Shown: positions 26,903-40,600, numbered from the stretch's first letter. The stretch: 64,000 nt of DNA from Galbula dea (GCA_013399015.1 VWZX01007020.1:1116001-1180000), one strand, 5' to 3'. Notes: generated by a model not told the origin, from the letters alone. Numbers and translations are program-made.

Positions 26903-29566
26903 CCTTTTATTCCCTTCTTCATCTTCTTTCTAAAACTCAAAGATATAGGTCATTTCAGGTTTCAGAAAAAGGAAATCCAATTTATAGCAAGTTACACTTT
27001 TTGCCAATGAGATTACTACAGTCCAAGATCCCTAGAGCTGACCATGCCCCACCAAAAAGCCTAGAGAGAACACGATTATTAATTCCCTTTAGGTACAAAG
27101 TGAAGATTCATCTTACAAATTGAGATAAAAGTAGCAAACACTAGACAATTTCAAGTAGAAGCAGTACTACAACTCCATCCCAAAAAGCAATGCGCATGTA
27201 CAAAGCAGGAGGCCTACATATAAAATCTGCCATCTGGACTAAGGGGCTATCCGCTCAGAACATAAAAACATCATGCCCATTTTCCAGTCTAAGGAGGACT
27301 ATGCATTGCCTAAAGTGAATCCAGTTCCTCATATAAGAGCTTTTGTTCTGCAGATTACAACCTGACCAAAAGTTCAGTACCAGGAAAGAATAGGTTCAGA
27401 ATATCAGTCACAGATCAGCCTCTGTGTTGTAATTCCTATGAGTTATCAACTTCAGCCTCCAACACTATGCATTCCCTAGCAGGTACAATGCTAATAATGC
27501 TCTTCACAACTAGTCATGGAGAAATGGTGATAACAATCTTGAGCATCAACAGTGCAATACCACACAGCTGCACTGGTCTACAAACTACTTATTGACAAAC
27601 ACAGGAAGAGCTGTGCTAAACAATATGGCAACCTTAAGCCATAGGTTAGCAGGACCACAGCTGTCTAGTGGATCGAGAACAACTGTTCAGCTATCAAAAC
27701 TAGTGAACATTTCAGGTCTTACTAGGCTTCTTTCTAATCTGTACTACCTGGCTGAATATCCTTCCAAAATGCTACAATGGCAACTGCTGTCTCCTTCAGC
27801 ATTCATGATACTTGCAGAGCTCAACTTGATTATACTTACCTCTGCAATTGCTATTAAGACTTTAGCTCAAGACCAAGTTGAGACTCCAGGTGCAATACAC
27901 TCAGAAAGTCTTCTGGATTAGTAACATAAATTTCTACCTTCCTTTTACAGTGGAATGATGAGATGACATACCTTCTACCATTTTCACACAAGCTGAAAGT
28001 CAACAACTGCCCCAAATCACTAGATCCTCTTCTCAATGTCCTCAATGGATTTGACTGCTTGCACACCGCTGGAGGCAAAACATCTGTGCCTTTTTTACTA
28101 GGGTTAGTGTCTTAGGAAGATACTCATAGAGCAAGCCAATCTCTTCTTCAGGACTGTATTTCTCCTCTCCAAACTCCTCCATCTGTTTCAACCCCTATCT
28201 CACCAGAACTAACTTTCTGAAATTCTGCTTACAGCGGACAAAATTTTAAAAATTAAGGAAAATGGGAAGGAAAGAAACCTGACAAAGCCTCAAAGCTCCT
28301 AAGTCTTACTGCTTTAGGAAACCAGGCCAAAATCACTAAATTATGATTGAGTTGAAAATATTTAGGTACTCGGTTATTTCGATCTTCCTCTTCTCTATAG
28401 AATAACACTTTCAAAATGAAAGCTGGCTGGCCTTAACTAAGTCTGGTTAAATTTGATAACTGAATAAAACATATCTCAGCAAGTAGGTTATAATAACTTT
28501 TTTTAAAAGACAGACATTGGCAGATTCCCTGCTTTTATTACACTCCTTTCCCTCCTCCACCCCCAAGTATTTCCCACAACGTGAAATACTTCTGAATGCT
28601 ATGAAAACAGAGCAGATTGCAAAAGTGGTCCTAGTGGTTCCAATGGGAGTAATGTGGACAGAATTTGGCATTCAAAGTTTCCATTTCTACGTAGGTTTCA
28701 TTTATTTTTCAGTTTAAAAATAAGACCATATTTTGGCATGTAACTAGAGCTGCTCCTACAACACAGAAGAAATAATATAGCTGGCAAGCCTGAAAGCTGT
28801 TCCGAGACAAAACTGTTGGCAGAACTTTCAGAAAACATCATCTTTTTGACCAGAGGAAGAATTCAACACCAGCATAAATGGGAGAAACTTCACTGAAACT
28901 AATCATATTACACATGCTTGCTTATTGCAGATCTGAACCCATATTAAGTTTATACAATGCAATATATTTAGCTGACACAATTTAAGTTCTGTTGAATCAA
29001 TTTAGTTTACTTTCTATGTGTATATAACAACTTGGCATCAAATTCTATGACCATTCTTCTGTTAACATTGTTTTTCCTTATATACAAATACTACCATGCT
29101 ATTTACTAAATACTATGACCACAGCACACATGTCTTTTAATGTAACAATTATCCAATTCAGGTACCCAATGGTTAGAATATGATGGAATTACAGTTCCAA
29201 GATGTATATTCATGCATCAATCACAGGCACAGAAAAAAAACCCAGAAATCTGACATTTCACAATTTCTGAGAGTTTGATTTCACAACCTACTTTCTAAAA
29301 TACCTTTTTTTGCACATCATACCCAAGGGTTTTTTTAGAGCATGAATAAGTTAACCAATGTACTCTGGTGCTCCTTCAACATCAATTGTAGCAAGACTTG
29401 ATTCTCAACTCCACTACAGCACAACCATAAAAGCATAGGGGTGGCAAGGTGCCCATGCACTTGGCTATCCAGGATATAGATGTACGATGAATGCAACAAA
29501 ACTGAAAAGGAAGGCTGTACCATTTAGATCAGGTGTTGAAAGCAGCTGAATTGAGTCCTTCTTGCC

Positions 29567-29582
29567 AGAGAGAGAGAGAGAG
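29567..29582. repeat. (AG)8 microsatellite
   Basis: Eight uninterrupted AG dinucleotides. Confidence 0.95.
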
Positions 29583-30199
29583 AAAAAACTATGACAGTGA
29601 TATAAGGCTGCTGAGGTAAGCTTAAGAGTTTGAGAAAAGGGTCACAGTAAAGACCACTTTTTTATCTCCTGCCTGGCAAATGCAGATTGTCCTTACTTAC
29701 AGTGAAAATAGACTGGGCAACAGGAGCATTAAATTAGCTACCGCAGGCAAGCTTCAAAAGCATAGGTAAAAGCACAGTAACCAAACCCCCTAGCACTTTC
29801 TGATGTGTGCTGTTCCTCCCCTTTTTTAGTGGTTGTTTGATCCCAGTTTTGGGAAAACTTGTCATTTTGGCAAGGTGACAATTTTTTCCTAATGAACACA
29901 GGTTAGAGAAGACAACCTTATTTTAAGCTTCCACATCAGATCTCAACAGAATTTCATTAATTTACAAAAGCAAAAGGCATTTAAGTTGTTTGAGAATTAT
30001 CATCTTGTGAAATACGAGATCTGCTGCAAAGGAGGTGAGAGATCATCTCAAAGAAAAAGCAATATGGAGCTTAAATACATTTCTAAACCCAAGTTCTAAG
30101 TGTAGGTTACTTTACACTGGACTTGACATTATATATTGAATCAAATATTGAATTGAAAAGCTTCAGTGATTTGTTTGCCTTTTTTCTTTGGTTTTGTTT

Positions 30200-30224
30200 G
30201 GGTTTCTGGGGAGAGGGGGTTGGG
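30200..30224 (+). other. putative G-quadruplex in a G/T-rich tract
   Basis: Four G-runs (GGG 30200-30202, GGGG 30208-30211, GGGGG 30215-30219, GGG 30222-30224) with loops of 5, 3 and 2 bases fit the G3+N1-7 rule. They sit inside a 90-bp tract (30181-30270) almost lacking C on the plus strand. Confidence 0.6.
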
Positions 30225-30534
30225 TTTTGTTGTTGTTGCTGGGGTTTAGTTTGTTTTTTTTTAAAACTTTTTTTTAACCTTACTGTTACTGGAGATGAAA
30301 ATTACAAAGAAATGTAGACTGGACTTATTTACCTTCAGATTCTCGACTTGCATCCAATGTACCACAGCTCAGGAACTGCTTCAAATAATTCAGCTAAGTA
30401 CATTTGCAACTCTTGATTGCAATCAAGTCACTCTGCCTACATGCAAGGTATCTTTTCAATAAAATGTAACACACATAATACTTGTTTTAGATGTTTATTG
30501 ACTTAAAACAATTCAATAAATAGGAAGAAAGGGA

Positions 30535-30693
30535 AGAGGTGACGATGAAGTCTCCTTCTATGAAGATATTCAAAACCCGTCTGGACGCGCTTCTGTGTGA
30601 CCTGGTCTAGGGAATCCTGCTGTGGCAGGGGGGTTGGACTAGATGATCTTTCGAGGTCCCTTCCAACTCCTAACATTCTGTGATTGTGTGATT
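30535..30693 (+). repeat. CR1 LINE 3' tail, young subfamily
   Basis: Contains ATATTCAAAACCCGTCTGGA, TGTGACCTGGTCTAGGG and GGTTGGACTAGATGATCTTT, and ends ATTCTGTGATTGTGTGATT. Nearly identical to the copy at 37405-37605 in the shared part, so both come from the same recently active subfamily. Confidence 0.93.
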
Positions 30694-32207
30694 ACATTCA
30701 GACCACAAATTAACGTAATTAATTTGACTACCGATGTATTTAATACATCTACCAGATAGGTAGAGTTAGAGCTTCAAATAAACTTAATACACAGGCACCT
30801 TAGGACTGACATTCTAACCAGCACCTTCAATGAGAATAAATTACACAAAATTTTTAGAGTAACATGCCTAACAACTAATGTCACAAAAATCATTAAGTCT
30901 TCAGGAATTTAAGGGCAATTTGCCACTGAATATAGGAAGACATGATAATCACCTTTTTATTTCCACTACAGGTCTTTTCTGAAAGACTTTGATTTTTGAA
31001 AACAAGTAGCCTCCTCCTTTCCAGGTCTAACAGAGGCACATTTTTATTTAGGCTAAATCATGCCTTATGGGACACACTTATGAGCAAGAAAGGAGGACAT
31101 GCAACTGGCATTTAAGACATATTGCCGTGCAAAGCTGCCAAAAGCACACAGCAGGGAGCATGTTTTGGCTATCATGAGCAGAATAAGCAAGCACTCCTTA
31201 ACCACTGCCAGCTGGCATTTGTTTCCAAATACAGAATGCTCAGTAGGCAGTATGGAGACTGGACATACTCCTAACCTTAAACTATGCTCCCATAAAAATG
31301 CCCTGCTGAGATACTTCATTAACCATGCCTGTCTCCTAGCTTACTGCGAAATGGGAGAGACTGAATGACACGGAAAAAATCATACATTTCTCCCTACGCA
31401 CAAAATAGTCCTTTAGGTTTATCCTTATGTACTCCAGTGCTTTGGAAGAAGCTTCTGCCAACATCTCAAGAAGCAGAAACTGTTACTACTCCATTATACG
31501 AGGATAAGTTAAATCCAGAGACACAGAGTACCAAACAAAATACAGCAATGAACAGCAAGAGTGGCTGGCACTGTGATTATAAACTATAGTATCATGTTTA
31601 CTACAACCTCTAGCAATCCTCACAACAGACGCTCCCTGCTTTATGTGCTGGGGCAGGTTTGTGGGTAGAAGATTAATGTCCCCCTCCATCTGGTAATGAC
31701 TGTATATGTCCCCTGGGCTTTGCACCAAGGGTACTTTGCCCTTAGGATGAAACAAGAAATAGGAATTTGTGTTCATTTCTTCATGTGCCTACTACTACCA
31801 GCAACACTCCCAATTGCTAAATGTGTATTATTTCAACTTTATCTATCAAAACCATACTTTATCATGGTAGTCCAACTGGGAGTCCAATTAGATTTTCAAA
31901 GAGATCACTTAAAAGCAGAACAAACCAACAGGGGAGCATTTTTCACTTTTAAAGTGCTTACCTGACACAGTCTACACTGGTATTTTCTAAGTGCTCTATT
32001 CATTAACTTTTCACCACATTTTCAAAGTGACTCCACTCTTTTGGATTTCCCTTTCTCTATTGCTGATAGCCTGCTGTTGTGGACCAAGTAACTCTGAAGG
32101 AACAAATCTACCAGAGACTGCTATGCAAAGGAGAGGACATTAATTCAAGTCTGTCTTTCCTTCAGGGGATTCTGTAAGCAAATTTTAACGTACCCCTGTA
32201 ACTGTAC

Positions 32208-32288
32208 CTTTGCTTCTGACAACTGGAGGTAAGTCAGAGTGTGCTTGACACCAGTGTAGTCTTCATGGACCCAAGTCAGTTTGATATC
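32208..32288 (-). other. candidate internal exon, 81 bp
   Basis: On the minus strand a pyrimidine-rich tract ending TTCTTTCAG precedes position 32288. A donor, AAAG|GTACAG, follows position 32208. The 81 bp between are open in only one frame, which starts and ends on codon boundaries and gives 27 residues beginning DIKLTWVHEDY and ending LQLSEAK. The other two frames contain stops. The composition (mixed charged, aromatic and aliphatic residues) is protein-like and the length is a multiple of three. I cannot name the protein. A first exon ending at 41000 leaves two bases over and is not phase-compatible, so at least one more exon would lie between. It could also be an untranslated or cryptic exon. 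Confidence 0.3.
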
Positions 32289-33511
32289 CTGAAAGAATAA
32301 GTGGAAAGAACAGTTACAAAGTGAAGTTTTGAAGGAATAAGGCAAACATACTCATCACCAGAACAATTATGTTCAAGGCAAAATCAGGGAAGATCTTAAT
32401 ACTACCTCCAACCTCCACAAACAAGAAATCAAAACCAGTGTTGGTTCACTGAAGTCTCTGAATGTGGGTGTCTCAGGTTCGTGTCATGCCTCCTTTCTTC
32501 TTCTTCCCACTGAACACCCCTATCCATTGCACCACTGACTCTCTCTTCAGTTCCAGCTCAAGGAAGAAGCAGGTGTCCATGACAAAACTCCCTGTGAACA
32601 CCCAAGGGAATTCCAGGGCTGATCGACTGAGTTTGCACTTAACACTGGCCACACTCAATTACCTTACCCCACTTTACTCAACTTAGCTTTGAGAAAAAGG
32701 AAAAAAATAAAAGGTGGAAAACCTTTGCAGCTGAACTATTAAGACAAGCAAATTCTATCCCCTTTTTAAATAATGTGACCTCTGTCAATCCTTTTGATCA
32801 AACTAGGCACTGTTCCTGTCAGCCCACTCCTGCCCAACAAGAAAAGCAGGACAAAAGAGAAAACAGTCAAGGCGGGCCAGTGGGGGAAGGAATTGCTCTG
32901 TGCTGCCCTTTTTTTACCTTCAGAGAGATTGTCTGCTCTCAGACAGCCTCTACCAGAGTGCAGAAACCACAGCCACAAAAGACAATTTATTTTTCTCTCT
33001 CACATCAGCAACACCACAAAACAATTAGTGTTGAGCTAACAAAGTGCTTTGCCTGTCCAGCTCTTACTACTCATAATACTACTTTGAAAACACTTCTTTA
33101 CTGGCTTCCCAAATCAGGCAATGCTGTAATCAAAGATATACACTTAACATTGTTAAAATTAATTGTAAAACCCAACCAAAAATCTCAGATCTCTCAGCTA
33201 AGCTATTTCTGTATGACAATCTTACTAGATCTAGCAGAGCTGCTCCTGGATTTTCAATATGGATCTAGTGATATTTGGCCTTTTTTATGTTTCTTCAACA
33301 ACAACTCAAGTTTTTCAGCCTTCATTTAAAAAGTGAAGAAATAACTTTTCCCCTTTACATGTGTACAATGCTAGAAAACACACGCCGAGTATGACTTAAA
33401 TACATAGATCAACCAAAAGGGATTAAAAATTGCAAATGTCTCCTGATTACTAAGTCACTCTCAGGTCCTTTCAAAAGCCTGAAAGATTTGAAAAGCTTGA
33501 ATCTCATTGCT

Positions 33512-33531
33512 TATATATATATATATATATA
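33512..33531. repeat. (TA)10 microsatellite
   Basis: Ten uninterrupted TA dinucleotides, likely polymorphic. Confidence 0.95.
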
Positions 33532-35021
33532 GTTATTAAGACTATTAAAGACAAAAGCAGGATTCAAGGAATGTAAGGGCCAGAGCAAAAAGCTGCAGCT
33601 TCTTTTCCCTGTTGGGAGTACAAGACAGCATATCTCCTGCCTGATACCCTTTTGAGCAACAGCCTACTCTCCTTAATGCGCCTCCTTGATTCCCATCCTG
33701 TGGCCTGTACAGGTAGGCAGTCCTTGGAAAGAAAAGCCACTGAAGTCTATGCACCTTACAGAGCTCTGACAGCAATCATTCAAGCTTTTATGGATGCCCA
33801 TTGTACCTCTGCAGAAAGGCCACACTCAGTATGGCCTACAGAGAAAATACAGCAGCCTGGATTGATACTATCTACTTACACTGCTGCTGATTATATATAT
33901 ACAGTCTCCAACAGACTTTCTGAAAAGCTGTACAAGAGTCTTAACTTTTAAGCCTGAATCACAGCTAGCATATTTAACTCAAGTACTACTAAAAGGCATT
34001 TAATGTCATTTGCAAAACCACAAAGACACAATTGTTCTGGGGGACCAGAAGGGGTAATGCAGATACATTCCTCCCTCCTCCTACAAGCAAGCATCTATAC
34101 CCACAGCCATACAAGACAACAAATAAAATTGTTGTCCCCTATTGAATCTTCCTATTTGAACATATAGGCATCAATATATAAAGTTCATGTTATTTCAGTG
34201 AGATACTGCTTGAATGAATAGCACTGGCTGAATTACAATTCACATAATATAGACATTTGGTCACCACTAACTCAAGGAAAAACTGAAGTCTTAAGGCCAA
34301 ATCTACAGGGATTTCTGGCAATGTCATTACAACCTCACAGAGATGCCCACGAAAAGAAATGCTGATATTTTGTCTGCCTTAGCACAAAGGTGGTTCTGAG
34401 AAATATGAACCAACTCTGAGAAACATCTTATATACATCTTATATTCAAGCTATATATTACAAAACACAAACAGTCAAACATGATGCCACAACTAGCAGCA
34501 GTAAGCAACTCCACTAACAAAGTACTCTCATCACATAGAGCCCAAAGGACGTGTCAATAATCAGTCTTAGAAAGTTCATTAGTCACTGTACAAACAACCA
34601 TCAAAAAGGCACTTTATTACACCAAACTATAAAAGCCATTTCAATTGCAGTATGTATTACATACCTTCCCAGACTTGCAAAGAACTCACCTACACTAACT
34701 ACAGCCAAGCCCAGCAAAGACCACCACTCAGCATGCCTTACATTTATGTCAGAGCTATTCTGAACCATGGCAGCAAGACTGCAACTAGTCATGGCAGCAG
34801 CATGGTGCAGAAGCACTTTGCCTCACAAACAGGCTTAACTTGTTCCCTTTGCATGCGCTCTTTACAAAATCATTTTGATTGTAAACTATATTGGCCATGA
34901 GTGCTACACAAAGGGCTCCTCTGACTCTGCAAACAAATAGCTCTTCCCTTCTAAGAATATAATTTAAAAGACTATTTAGCATAACTCTTATGACATTTAT
35001 TTTCTCTGTGGGAAATCATCT

Positions 35022-35640
35022 TACAGAATCAGAATAATTTCAGCTAGAAAGGACCTCTAGAAGCCACGTCCTTCAATTCCCAGTCAAAGCAGTGCTGATC
35101 TCAAAGTTAGAGCAAGTTGTTCAGAGTCTTGTTCAGTCAAATTTTTAAATCTCCAAGGACAAACCTCGCAAATTCCACAGACCCCAGGTCAGAGCTTAAC
35201 CAATTTCACTGTTATTTTTTTTTCCTTAAGACCAGTAAGAATTTCCCCTTTTCAGTGTGTGACAACCACACCTTGTCCTTTCTCTTTATACCCTGAAGAC
35301 AAGCATCTCTCTCTGTTCCATAACAGCCCTTCAGGAAATGAAAGGCAGCAATTCACCTTCACTTTCTAGTCTTCAGGCTGAGCAAACCCAGCCTCCTCAG
35401 CATCTTCTTGAACGCCATGTGCCTCAGCCCTCAATCAGCTGAGTAGCCCTCCTCTAGGCTCTCTCCAGTTTGTCCCTACCTTTCTTGCACTGGGGGCCAA
35501 AGACTGGACACAGCATTATTTCAGGAACAGCCTCATGAAGAGCAATAGTCACCCCTCTTCAACGAGGTGGCCATGGTCTTCCTAGCACAGCTCAGCATGT
35601 CATTAGCCTCCATCACTGCAAGACCACTGGGATGACCCTG
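35022..35640 (-). repeat. CR1 LINE fragment, antisense, old
   Basis: About 620 bp resembling the reversed CR1 3' region: CAGAATCAGAATAATTTCAG, AAAGGACCTCTAGAAG, then AATCTCCAAGGACAAAC, GTCTTCAGGCTGAGCAAACC and GGCTCTCTCCAGTTTGTCC. It is more diverged than the other copies and carries small deletions, so it is an older subfamily. Confidence 0.85.
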
Positions 35641-36988
35641 ATTCAACACTGCTCTTTAGTCACTATATACTTTTATTCCTATAATTCCCCTAGTCTAAGA
35701 ACAAGGGGTTACAAGAAAACAAGTGAAGTGGATGGACAGCAAACATCCTTGGGCAATACTACAATATAAACAAGAAGCTAATGTTGTGGCTAATATCCTT
35801 TGTGAAAAACTTACAAAGAAAAGAAGAAGGGCATGATCTTAAAGCCCCGGAGGTCAGACCAAATCCTGCATGAGAAAGGATGGCAATACACCGTGTCTGA
35901 AGCAGTAAACTTGCAAAGAACTTGCAAATGAGTATAGGAAATCTGGAAAGTACTGTTTCTTTTTCCAATTAATTTTTAAAGAGAAATGTTTTAGATGAAA
36001 TATTAACACCTTCTGATGGCTAAAGCAAGGTCGCTGCTCCAAGTTTAACTATTAACTAACTTTAAACTATTTATGAAAACACAAAGCCATATTCCATCTG
36101 GATCACACAGCATTGCTTTACGGGTCTCCTGACAGAGAGAGTAACACTGGCTACCTTATTTTCTGATCTCAAAGCAAGTTCTTCTGAGGACAACCACAGA
36201 GGGGCTGCACAAAGGATCTGACAGGATAATGCACTGCTTCACGAGTGGCATCTCAGATCATCTAAACACAGATCAGTCTGGAACAGCATTTGTCACAGTG
36301 ATCAAAGAAATATCTACATTTAAAGAAAACTGAATGTGGTTTAGAATGTAGCTATAAAACTACCTGCAGGTGACCCCAGAAGAAACAAAAGACATATGAT
36401 CTGTAACTTCCTTTGACTTTTCTTTGAACCCTAGATGGAAAGCTCTGAAGAGCAAGATTTTCTTACTAGTTATTTCCAAGATTTTTGCTAAATTAAATTT
36501 CCAAATAGTATCAAATGCTAAAATATAAAATGCCCATAAAAATAGCACAGGCTAAAACACCCTCTCTAAGAAAACAATTTCTAATCATTTTTTTGAGATT
36601 GGGCATACCGTTATTACTCTGATGAAACAAGCAGTACATGCCACTTGACAGCATTAATGCCAAAGCATCTGCAGAGAATCTAGACAGGTCAAAACAGATA
36701 CAAGAGGAAGGAGACGTGAGAAAAGGAAGATGTGTTACCTCTACTGAACTACTGAGGGCAAACTTCCTTGCCTGGCAGTGCAAAGTATACCCTCACAGGG
36801 GGTGAATCAGGTTTCATTCAGAAACAGGCAGCAGTCTATACAACTTCACAGGATGCTACCCATATGCAAGAACGGGTTTAATGAAAACTCCATCATTTAT
36901 TTAAAGCTTGTCTTCTCTTACTTTGCTACATATTGCTGCCACAGGGAGCAGCTTTTTCTTGTCTGCCTAGATAAGAACTAAAACCTCC
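35641..36988. other. no gene seen
   Basis: AT-rich DNA between CR1 fragments; nothing recognised. Confidence 0.6.
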
Positions 36989-37082
36989 AGAATCATAGAA
37001 TAGTTTCTGTTGGGTGGGACCTTAAAGATCATCTAGTTCCAACCCCTCTGCCACGCGCAGAGACACCAATCATGTCTGCCAA
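36989..37082 (-). repeat. CR1 LINE 3' tail fragment, antisense
   Basis: AGAATCATAGAATAGTTTCT, then GTTGGGTGGGACCTTAAAGA and TCATCTAGTTCCAACCCCTC, then GCAGAGACACC. This is the last 90 bp or so of CR1 in reverse orientation. It lies only 320 bp left of a sense CR1 tail. Confidence 0.9.
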
Positions 37083-37404
37083 ATACTCCAACAACAATCA
37101 GCGCCCTTGGACCTTAAGATTATATTGTACAAGTTCAAAACTTGTCCTCTTAGCAGTTGCAGAAGTTCCACCCAAGAGCATAAAATACTAAGAAATAGAC
37201 ATGGAAATACTGATACATACACACAGATATGTATAATCATTTATGTACACCCTAAGCTGAATTCTTCGTATTACAGACATATCCAAAGTAAATAAGCCTT
37301 CAGCAATTTAATAACAGTAACAGACAGAGGTGTCTGTAATATTTTGCATCCATGAGGGAAAAGCCACCGCAAATGCACCAGAGCTGTAGTAGTGTTAACA
37401 GCAC

Positions 37405-37605
37405 CTCTTTTTTCACAGTGAGGGTGCCAGAGCACTGGAACTGACTGCCCAGAGAGGTTGTGGAGTCTCCTCCTCTGAAGATATTCAAAACCCGTCTGGA
37501 CGCGCTTCTGTGTGACCTGGTCTAGGGAATCCTGCTGTGGCAGGGGGGTTGGACTAGATGATCTTTCAAGGTCCCTTCCAACCCCTAACATTCTGTGATT
37601 CTTTG
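37405..37605 (+). repeat. CR1 LINE 3' tail, young subfamily
   Basis: Contains CACAGTGAGGGTGCCAGAGC, CTGCCCAGAGAGGTTGTGGA, TATTCAAAACCCGTCTGGAC and TTGGACTAGATGATCTTTCA, ending ATTCTGTGATTCTTTG. About 200 bp. The long minus-strand open frame across it (37271-37825) is a chance antisense reading, not a gene. Confidence 0.94.
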
Positions 37606-40600
37606 AACCTGCTGCAATTCTGGAAAACCATGTGCTCCCAGCCCTACACTGCCATCTATCAACTCCCCATGCCAGCCTACTGAACAGGAGACAAGCCAAG
37701 CTGTAGCACTGCACAAGAAGTAAAAGAGAAATTAGTGCCTCTCCCAAGAGGGGCCCCTCTGCGTGCACCCAGCATGAACACACACATCGGCACAGGATTT
37801 TATTCAGGTCTGAAGTTCTACACATGTCCTGAAAAAGTTTTGCCTACACTTGTCTAATATGAAGGACAAAACCCACTCTATGTGCAAAGCTTTTTAACAC
37901 CTTCAAGATTGGCACTTTTACTTCTCTAGTTTGGGGTTTTTTTCCCCCCTTCATCCTATCATCTCCACTTAGCTTACACAGAGACCACCTCCAGAGAGCC
38001 ATGCTAATTAGCAACAGCTTGCACTCTATATTAAAAAAAAAGCAAAAAAAAAAGTGAAAAGGGAAACTGAATGAGCTCATATGCATTTCATCATTTCATT
38101 AATACTGGCATAGTTTTAATTAATTGTATCTAAAGAATTTTAATTCTGATCTGATCAGCAGACTTGCCATAAATGCTGAAAAATAAAGTTATAAACTAGG
38201 CATGTGTATGGTAGAGTCAATTGCCCTGCAGACTTCCTATAAAGCACTACACAAATATATGTGGCTGTAATTAAGGCTGACGATAATACGCTCACTGTGT
38301 TAGGGTATAAGAAAGAGGTAAACAGTACAGAAAAGTTAGACTAGTGTGGAAAATTAATCCAAATCCTCCAAAGTATTACTTCAACAAACCAAATAACTAT
38401 TAAATGAAATTAAGTTCTTTTTGCTCTTGCTAACATGAGTAGCTCCTAAAAAAAGTATCCCTTACAGGTAAATGTCTATTCTACAAATCTCTACTCTTTC
38501 CCGTATTTTATTTGGCTTTTTTCCAGTGGGCCTAATTCTGTTTTTTCATGCCTGTACTTCCTATATGTTCAGCATTTTCCAACCTATCTGTCTTGAATAT
38601 GAACTAAACTATAGATTACAGAGAATGAAAAGTTAAATGACTCTTCAACTTTTAAAGATTTTCCAGTATTTTAGCAAATGGAATACTGCACATGGCTTTG
38701 AAGGAGGGAAAGACAATTTAACTGACATTTCATCAGTACCTTGGGGCTCAAAGACTGTCTCCTATAATACTGAATATTTAATTAGAACACAAACTACAGA
38801 GAAGCAAAATTTGGCATAATTTTTCCCTCAGTGTCTTGCCTAAGCTTTAACAATAGTTTGCACTTAAAATATGCATAGTAGTAGACTCCATTATTATAAT
38901 TAAGCTTGGCTAAGCTGTATTATGGAATTTCAATAACTACTGTCTCCTCCTAATATATAAACAAGGAGAGAGTCAACAATGCTGAAAGATAACAGCTTTA
39001 ATGCAGATAACTTAGAGTTCGATGCTAAAAGATATTACTGAAACAACAGGTTATTAAAGAGGCAAGAACAAACTAAAGCCTGAAGTAACATGTAAAGTAA
39101 CTGTTAGTTCAGAAGGGTTAGAAGAAACTTCCACCATGACAAAACGCATACCATGACTGCTCACAACAGCTGGATGACACTAGTTGGACTTTGTATTTCA
39201 TCCCACTGAGGAGTGGCAGCTTTTTAAATCACTGCCAGTAACACACACCAAAAGAATCACACCCTGGGGTACAACCTGTTGGAAAATCAGATCTGTGCTT
39301 TGAAAATACTGGTATTTCACACTAGAAATAAAAACATTAGCAATGATCTGGTTGAACCTACCCGCAACTCTGATTTTACATGTGTGAATCCACACAGGTC
39401 AACAGGGACTTTGTTTATAGTGCACACCTCCCCCACCATAGACAGAATAGATGGAAGTGTGAAATGGATGATCCCTTTCAGGCACGTCTGGCTCAAACTC
39501 CTACTGTACACACCTGTAGGCACCTCATAATTGGGAATTTGCTAGAATAAACCATTTCATTCTACAAAAATGTGGATATGTGAGAATATTGAGCCTTCTA
39601 CACCATGCTCACACTGGAACAGCTGAAACAAGCTAGTATCAACAATCACCTTCAGTACAGATACAGACAAAACTACTTCAACAGAAAATCAAAAAGGCAT
39701 GATGATGAAGCAGTCCTTGGTGGTGTCACTCCTTCAACATGGAGAGAATCTGATTTTCAAGCGTAACAGAGATACTTTACCATGATGCTACTGGGGTGAG
39801 TTAGTCCGAAAATGCAAATGGACTGCAAAACCCTCTCAGCTCTGTAAGATGGTGCAGAAGACAATCAGACAGTGCAAAGCGTGACTGTCTGCTTTGCAGC
39901 CAGCCTGTGCACTCTTCTCAGGCACTCTTGGTCACAGAATAATGACAGCTCGGGCTGAGGCAGATCCTCTACTGGTAACCACTCTCATTTAATAACACTG
40001 TAACACTACTATAACAAGAACAAACCATGCAACCCTTTGTTTAGCAAAATGTATTTTGCTGGAAGCTTACCCACATAAAAAACTGAGGATCAGCCTTTTC
40101 TGATCATTAAATCGGACATGGATGCTGACACATCAAGCTCTTAGCTAGGGCTTAGTTCACAAAGGAAAGATTTAATTAACATTTTAAATAAAAACTACCT
40201 TTCGTGGCCAAAACCAAACCAAAACACACACCAACTCTCAATGCTCTTATTTTAAGAACAATGTTTCTTCACTTTTGCTTCCAAGTCTTCCCATAAGCAG
40301 AACAGTGAACAAGTGATGTCCACATAGCAACTTCTACCACAATAACACAATTGGTCTAAACTTCCATTGACACCACTTTACCTTAAATTAGCTTCTCCCA
40401 CATGCATAGTCTCTTGCACTAGGTATTCTATTCCTTTGATTAACCATAATGCCAACTATAATGAACCTCTACTTGCTAAACTTCCTCAGGAGAACTCTCC
40501 CAAGAGTGAGAGCTGAAGAGCAGTCTCAGTGAATTTCCTCTCTTTGGGCTTCTGCTGTACTGTCTTTGGATCCAGCACAGTCCTTGGACAATAATATTTT

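Larger units (their letters stand above)
23404..30534. other. no supported gene apart from one candidate exon
   Basis: AT-rich intron-like DNA. Contains the candidate exon at 23854-23937 and two probable ancient repeats. Frames of 143 codons (26305-25874, minus) and 109 codons (27592-27921, plus) lack recognisable domains. Confidence 0.6.
30694..35021. other. no supported gene apart from one candidate exon
   Basis: AT-rich sequence with the candidate exon at 32208-32288 and a (TA)10. The 184-codon plus frame at 32775-33329 overlaps other frames on both strands and shows no domain. Confidence 0.6.

Noticed and set aside
32775..33329. 184-codon plus-strand open frame
   Set aside because: Overlaps other open frames on both strands, shows no recognisable motif and has no supporting promoter or splice sites.
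34601..34816. Hydrophobic minus-strand frame with donor-like GTATGT, considered as a membrane-protein exon
   Set aside because: The acceptor is weak, no transporter or p24 family motif could be confirmed, and plus-strand frames overlap.
37271..37825. 184-codon minus-strand open frame
   Set aside because: Runs antisense through a CR1 3' tail; the frame is a by-product of the repeat.
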